Positions 59,858 to 64,000 of a DNA stretch of 64,000 nt are shown piece by piece. Under the pieces are notes generated by a model, which did not search any database, was not told where the DNA came from, and was given only the letters and a program-made list of their open reading frames with translations. The stretch spans positions 343,501 through 407,500 of the forward strand of contig JACZWU010000001.1 of assembly GCA_022571985.1 (NCBI GenBank), given 5' to 3'. This DNA comes from Candidatus Zixiibacteriota bacterium. Lineage in GTDB: Bacteria > Zixibacteria > MSB-5A5 > GN15 > FEB-12. The position numbers and the translations under genes are program-made. Position 1 is the first letter of the stretch. The number at the start of each line of letters is the position of its first letter.

Positions 59858-62242
59858 CCTAGAGGTAATCCATTTGCATTGCAACAGCTTACTATTCTTC
59901 TCGTTGTTTTAGTTTCTCTAACAGCACAAACAGCATATTCACAAAAACCAATCAAATCAATGGATTTGAATGATAATCTGTCAAATGTCCGGATAACTAA
60001 AAATATCACCTCAATGCCCTTGGCTTTTACTGCCAATCAGGGTCAATGGGACGATAAGGTTAAGTTTAGGGCCAATGCCGGTGGAGCTACCATGTGGTTC
60101 GGTCCCGACGGTGCCTACTACCAATTCAGTCGCAGAATCGAAACTGAGGATAAAGCTCCATACTCTATTGCGGAAAAACGGTATGGTTTGATGCCAGATG
60201 AAATGATGGATAGACAATCGTACTCTGTAGAAACTATGATGATCAAAGCCACATTTGTGGGAGCCAATCCAAATCCACAAATGACCGGCGTTGATATGAT
60301 GGAGTACAAATGTAACTACTTCATCGGCAATGATCCGAACGAATGGCATACCGATGTTCCCAACTACTCTGCCGTATTGTACGAAGAAATATATGACGGT
60401 ATAAACTTGAAGTACTACGGCAACGGCAGGCAGATGGAGTATGATTTTATCGTCTCCCCCGGCGCTGACTATTCGCAGATAATGATACAGTATGAAGGCG
60501 CTGAATCCATCTCGATTAATACAAGTGGAGAGCTGGTAGTTACAACAAAATGGGGTAAAGTGATTGAGCAACGCCCTGTTATTTATCAGATAGAAAACAA
60601 CTCCCGTATTGCTGTCACCGGTGAATATAAAATGATGGATGATAATTCATTCGGGTTTGAGCTCAGTAGCAGCTATAACCCGGCGTTGCCACTGGTAATT
60701 GACCCTCTGTTATCTTACAGTACATACCTAGGGGGGAGCGACACTGATGCTGGTTATGGCATTGCGGTGGATGGTTCCGGCAACGCCTATATTACCGGCT
60801 CGACAGTTTCCGCGGATTTCCCAAGCGAAGGAGAATATCAAGCAGATCAGAGCGGTCAGGACGCCTTCGTGACCAAATTAAATCCTTCTGGCAATGCATT
60901 GGTTTACAGCACCTACCTGGGGGGAACTAGTGACGAATATGGCTATAGAATCGCCGTAGACCATTCCGGCAACGTCTATATTACCGGCGCGACGATTTCC
61001 TCGGATTTTCCAACCAAGGAAGAATACCAAACCTATCAGGGTGCTGTTGATGGCTTTGTAACAAAACTAAATAGTACCGGTGATTCTTTAGTCTACAGCA
61101 CTTACCTGGGGGGAACTAGTGACGAATATGTCTCGGGCATTGCAGTGGACGGTTCCGGCAATGCCTATATTACAGGCGTCACTTTTTCCACCGATTTTCC
61201 AATCGAAGGAGCATACCAAACCTATCAGGGTGACTGGGATGCTTTTGTAACCAAACTGAATCCTGCCGGTAGTGCTCTAGTATACAGCACCTACCTGGGG
61301 GGAAGTGGTCTTGATTTTAGCGGTGGCATTGCTTTGGACGTATCCGGCAATGCCTATATTACAGGCGTCACTTTTTCCACCGATTTTCCAATCGAAGGAG
61401 CATACCAAACCTATCAGGGTGACTGGGATGCCTTTGTTACGAAACTAAACAATTCCGGCGATTCCTTAGTGTTCAGCACCTACCTTGGGGGAAGCAGTAG
61501 TGATGTTGGCCAAGACATCGCCGTGGACAGTACAGGTAATGTTTATATAACTGGTCTTACTCTTTCCACCGATTTCCCAATCGAAGGAGCATTTCAGGCC
61601 ACTCCGGGTGGTCAGGATGCCTTCGTAACAAAACTGAATTCTTCCGGCAATGCTTTAGTTTATAGCACCTACCTGGGGGGAGGTGGTAATGACGAAAGCT
61701 TCGGTATTACAGTCGATGGTTCCGGCAATGCTTATATTACCGGCTATACTCGTTCAACCGATTTTCCAACCGAGGGTACAAACCAAACTTATCAAGGTGA
61801 ACAAGATGCCTTCGTGACCAAACTAGATTCTTCCGGTAGTGCTTTGGCTTACAGCACATACCTAGGGGGGGGTGGTAGAGACAATGCCTGGGACATCGCA
61901 GTGGATGGTTCCGGCAATGCTTATTTAGTAGGAAAGACTTGGTCCACCGATTTTCCAACCGAGGGAGAATTCCAGACCTTTCAGGGTAGCTCTGATGTTT
62001 TTGTGTCCAAATTTACTACCAATTGCTGTGTCGGCAATCGTGGTGACTTAAACGGCGATGGAGATGACGCCAATATTCTCGACCTGACATTCGCAGTTGA
62101 CAGAATTTTCCGAGGCGGGTCGGCGTCTCTCTGCCCGGAAGAAGGAGATGCTAACGGAGATAGCGACCCAACCAACATCCTGGACTTGACGTTTCTGGTA
62201 GACAGAATATTCCGCGGCGGCCCGCCACCGGGATCATGCTGA
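59855..62242 (+). CDS. Secreted SBBP-repeat protein with C-terminal dockerin-like module
   Basis: 795 aa. Signal peptide LQQLTILLVVLVSLTAQTAY. The N-terminal domain (~45-275) starts FTANQGQWDDKVKFRANAGG and is the domain that often precedes SBBP repeats (DUF7948 type). Seven SBBP beta-propeller repeats of ~63 residues follow (YSTYLGGSxxDxxxxIAVDG, GNAYITGxTxSxDFPxxGxY, DAFVTKLNxSGxxLV). Residues 724-795 are two calcium loops, GDLNGDGDDANILDLTFAVD and GDANGDSDPTNILDLTFLVD, ending GGPPPGSC. Likely an extracellular, multi-domain surface protein; no enzyme motif is seen. Start chosen for GAAAGG upstream. Confidence 0.88.
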   Translation: MPRGNPFALQQLTILLVVLVSLTAQTAYSQKPIKSMDLNDNLSNVRITKNITSMPLAFTANQGQWDDKVKFRANAGGATMWFGPDGAYYQFSRRIETEDKAPYSIAEKRYGLMPDEMMDRQSYSVETMMIKATFVGANPNPQMTGVDMMEYKCNYFIGNDPNEWHTDVPNYSAVLYEEIYDGINLKYYGNGRQMEYDFIVSPGADYSQIMIQYEGAESISINTSGELVVTTKWGKVIEQRPVIYQIENNSRIAVTGEYKMMDDNSFGFELSSSYNPALPLVIDPLLSYSTYLGGSDTDAGYGIAVDGSGNAYITGSTVSADFPSEGEYQADQSGQDAFVTKLNPSGNALVYSTYLGGTSDEYGYRIAVDHSGNVYITGATISSDFPTKEEYQTYQGAVDGFVTKLNSTGDSLVYSTYLGGTSDEYVSGIAVDGSGNAYITGVTFSTDFPIEGAYQTYQGDWDAFVTKLNPAGSALVYSTYLGGSGLDFSGGIALDVSGNAYITGVTFSTDFPIEGAYQTYQGDWDAFVTKLNNSGDSLVFSTYLGGSSSDVGQDIAVDSTGNVYITGLTLSTDFPIEGAFQATPGGQDAFVTKLNSSGNALVYSTYLGGGGNDESFGITVDGSGNAYITGYTRSTDFPTEGTNQTYQGEQDAFVTKLDSSGSALAYSTYLGGGGRDNAWDIAVDGSGNAYLVGKTWSTDFPTEGEFQTFQGSSDVFVSKFTTNCCVGNRGDLNGDGDDANILDLTFAVDRIFRGGSASLCPEEGDANGDSDPTNILDLTFLVDRIFRGGPPPGSC
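60230..60474 (+). repeat. 245-bp block identical to 62769-63013 (copy 1)
   Basis: Every base matches the second copy, within coding sequence of the two SBBP genes, while the flanking sequence of the same domain is clearly diverged. Confidence 0.95.
61154..61431 (+). repeat. 89-bp identical tandem segment, period 189 bp
   Basis: 61154-61242 and 61343-61431 are identical. They encode the same stretch of SBBP repeats 3 and 4, a recent unit duplication or conversion. Confidence 0.9.
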
Positions 62243-62297
62243 CGGGTGCCCAATTGGGTTTATATGGTCCATTCTCAAAAGGATTTAAAAAGAAAAA

Positions 62298-62390
62298 TCT
62301 TGCATAATCTGTCGTAATATCTATCTTAATATGTCAATTTATAGGCTTTAAGTTCGCTCTAAACTTTCTTAGCAGAAAGGAAGATTTATG
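62298..62390 (+). promoter_or_regulatory. Conserved leader of SBBP gene 2 (copy 2)
   Basis: CTTGCATAATCTGTCG, CTATCTTAATATG, CTCTAAACTTTCT and GAAAGGAAGATTT mirror the leader of gene 1, so the promoter region was duplicated with the gene. Confidence 0.6.
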
Positions 62391-64000
62391 CTTAAAGGTA
62401 ATTCGTCCTATCGCGGATTTTTCAAAAAAATCAATCTAATCATTATCTTTGTCATTCTTCTTGTCTCTTCAGCAGTTCAAACAGCTTCTTCAAAAGAATC
62501 AATCGTAAAAGATAATTTGTCAAACGTCCAGATAAACAGAAGTATTGCTTCACTGCCGCTGGCTTTTACTGCCAATCAGGGTCAATGGGACGATAAGGTT
62601 CTGTTTCGGGCTAATGCCGGCGGAGCCACAATGTGGTTTGCATCCGACGGCGCCTACTACCAATTTATTAGAACAATTGAATCAGAAGATGGTGATCCCA
62701 TTTCTATTGTAGATAAGCGTTTCGGCATGGTACCGGACGATATTTTAGATAGAAGGCCGAAAGCTGTTGAAACTATGATGATCAAAGCCACATTTGTGGG
62801 AGCCAATCCAAATCCACAAATGACCGGCGTTGATATGATGGAGTACAAATGTAACTACTTCATCGGCAATGATCCGAACGAATGGCATACCGATGTTCCC
62901 AACTACTCTGCCGTATTGTACGAAGAAATATATGACGGTATAAACTTGAAGTACTACGGCAACGGCAGGCAGATGGAGTATGATTTTATCGTCTCCCCCG
63001 GCGCTGACTATTCCCAAATAATGATACAGTATGAGGGGGCAGAATCAATCTCAATAAATGATAATGGTGATCTCGTAGTTGAAACTAAATGGGGTGAAGT
63101 AGTCGAACAACGCCCTCTGATTTATCAGTTAGAAAATGACTCCCGTATTGCAATTGCCGGTGAATACCGAATGATGAGTGACAATTCTTTCGGGTTTGAG
63201 CTCAGCAGCAGCTATAACCCGGTGTTGCCACTGGTAATTGACCCTCTGTTATCTTACAGCACTTATCTGGGAGGCGATGCATATGATTACGGAGTTGACA
63301 TTGCAGTGGACGGTTTTGGCAATGCCTATATCACCGGCCAGACTTATTCAACCGATTTCCCAACCGAAGGAGCATATCAAAGCACCCTTCAGGGTGGAGA
63401 TAGAGATGCCTTTGTGACCAAACTAAATTCTTCCGGCAACGCATTGGTATACAGTACTTATTTAGGAGGCAGTATTTATGAACATGGCAAGAGCATCGCA
63501 CTGGACAAGTTTGGCAATGTTTATATTGCCGGCATTACTTATTCCTCCGATTTCCCTGTCAAGAATGCTTATCAAAGATATAAAAGTGGTAATGAAGAGG
63601 GTTTCGTGACCAAACTCAATTCAGCCGGTAATGCTTTGGTTTACAGCACCTACCTGGGGGGTAGAAACGCTGATATGTGCTGGGATATAGCACTGGACTC
63701 TGCCGGAAATGCCTATATCACAGGCCATACTACTTCCAACGATTTTCCCACCAAAGGAGCGTATCAAGCCACCTATCAGGGTGGCACCGATGCCTTTGTA
63801 ACCAAACTAAATTCTACCGGCGACTCTTTGGTTTACAGCACATATCTGGGCGGAAGTGACTCAGAAATAGGCTTTGGCATCGCTGTGGACGGTTCCGGTA
63901 ATGCTTATGTTGCAGGCCGTACTTATTCCACCGATTTCCCAACCCAGGGAGAATATCAATCCAATCAGGGTGACCTGGATGCTTTCGTAACCAAACTAAA
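62388..64000 (+). CDS. Second SBBP-repeat secreted protein (3' end beyond window)
   Basis: Not in the track because it has no stop inside the window; I translated it from ATG 62388. Signal peptide INLIIIFVILLVSSAVQTAS. The N-domain FTANQGQWDDKVLFRANAGG matches gene 1, and at least four SBBP repeats follow (YSTYLGGDAYDYGVDIAVDG and later copies) before the sequence ends. By analogy it should end in a dockerin-like module, but that lies outside. It is a tandem paralogue of the previous gene. Confidence 0.88.
   Translation, partial: MLKGNSSYRGFFKKINLIIIFVILLVSSAVQTASSKESIVKDNLSNVQINRSIASLPLAFTANQGQWDDKVLFRANAGGATMWFASDGAYYQFIRTIESEDGDPISIVDKRFGMVPDDILDRRPKAVETMMIKATFVGANPNPQMTGVDMMEYKCNYFIGNDPNEWHTDVPNYSAVLYEEIYDGINLKYYGNGRQMEYDFIVSPGADYSQIMIQYEGAESISINDNGDLVVETKWGEVVEQRPLIYQLENDSRIAIAGEYRMMSDNSFGFELSSSYNPVLPLVIDPLLSYSTYLGGDAYDYGVDIAVDGFGNAYITGQTYSTDFPTEGAYQSTLQGGDRDAFVTKLNSSGNALVYSTYLGGSIYEHGKSIALDKFGNVYIAGITYSSDFPVKNAYQRYKSGNEEGFVTKLNSAGNALVYSTYLGGRNADMCWDIALDSAGNAYITGHTTSNDFPTKGAYQATYQGGTDAFVTKLNSTGDSLVYSTYLGGSDSEIGFGIAVDGSGNAYVAGRTYSTDFPTQGEYQSNQGDLDAFVTKL
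62769..63013 (+). repeat. 245-bp block identical to 60230-60474 (copy 2)
   Basis: See copy 1; base-for-base identity, bounded by a T/A difference upstream and a C/G difference downstream. Confidence 0.95.

Noticed and set aside
62246-62262. CCCAATTGGG followed by TTT as terminator of SBBP gene 1
   Set aside because: The stem is a short AT-centred palindrome with no real loop and a T-run of three; too weak to call.

Overview
The window reads as chromosome from a Gram-negative (two-membrane) bacterium of an under-studied lineage. Signs of an outer membrane are a heptosyltransferase fused to a heptose-bisphosphate phosphatase, a FadL/PorV-like barrel, a second small barrel protein and a lipoprotein-like M48 protease. 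Several long secreted proteins (SBBP propeller, parallel beta-helix) end in dockerin-like calcium loops of the type DxNGDxxxxNILDLTFLVDxIFRGG. That combination fits the FCB side of the tree, most likely candidate division Zixibacteria; this placement is inference from style, not a database match.

Layout. 1-16.5 kb: mixed envelope and regulatory genes, mostly on the minus strand. They are a truncated protease/propeller/barrel protein, the GT9-GmhB fusion, UppP, a small barrel protein, a plus-strand Na+-coupled NSS transporter, a sigma54-type response regulator with a damaged Walker B, a sugar transferase with an Arg/Ser insert, a DUF2156 protein, an M48 protease, a DUF4870-like protein, a dockerin-tailed secreted protein, a TPR protein and a FadL-like barrel. 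16.7-20.4 kb: a 1225-residue three-module beta-helix protein. 20.6-27.0 kb: three different palindromic repeat elements, tRNA-Arg(CCT), tRNA-Pro(CGG), tRNA-Pro(GGG), and short housekeeping operons (apt-acyP-LOG, a GT2-surE pair, plsY-gpsA-merR).

27.2-59.4 kb: one uninterrupted minus-strand information-processing cluster of 44 proteins and 2 tRNAs. It is read from right to left: tRNA-Thr, tuf, rpmG, tRNA-Trp, secE, nusG, rplKAJL, rpoBC, rpsLG, fusA, tuf, then the S10, spc and alpha operons, closing with rplQ and a rho-independent terminator. A perfect TTGACA -35 box lies upstream of tRNA-Thr. rpsD is missing from its usual place between rpsK and rpoA. L17, L22 and S3 carry long basic tails.

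59.8-64.0 kb: two tandem plus-strand SBBP-repeat secreted proteins. They share a conserved leader and a 245-bp block of perfect identity; the second runs off the window.

No CRISPR array, rRNA, phage, transposase or defence island is visible. No complete new system can be demonstrated. The most unusual material is the duplicated SBBP/dockerin locus, the 13-residue dockerin-like loop variant, the aberrant sigma54 activator, and the tailed ribosomal proteins.
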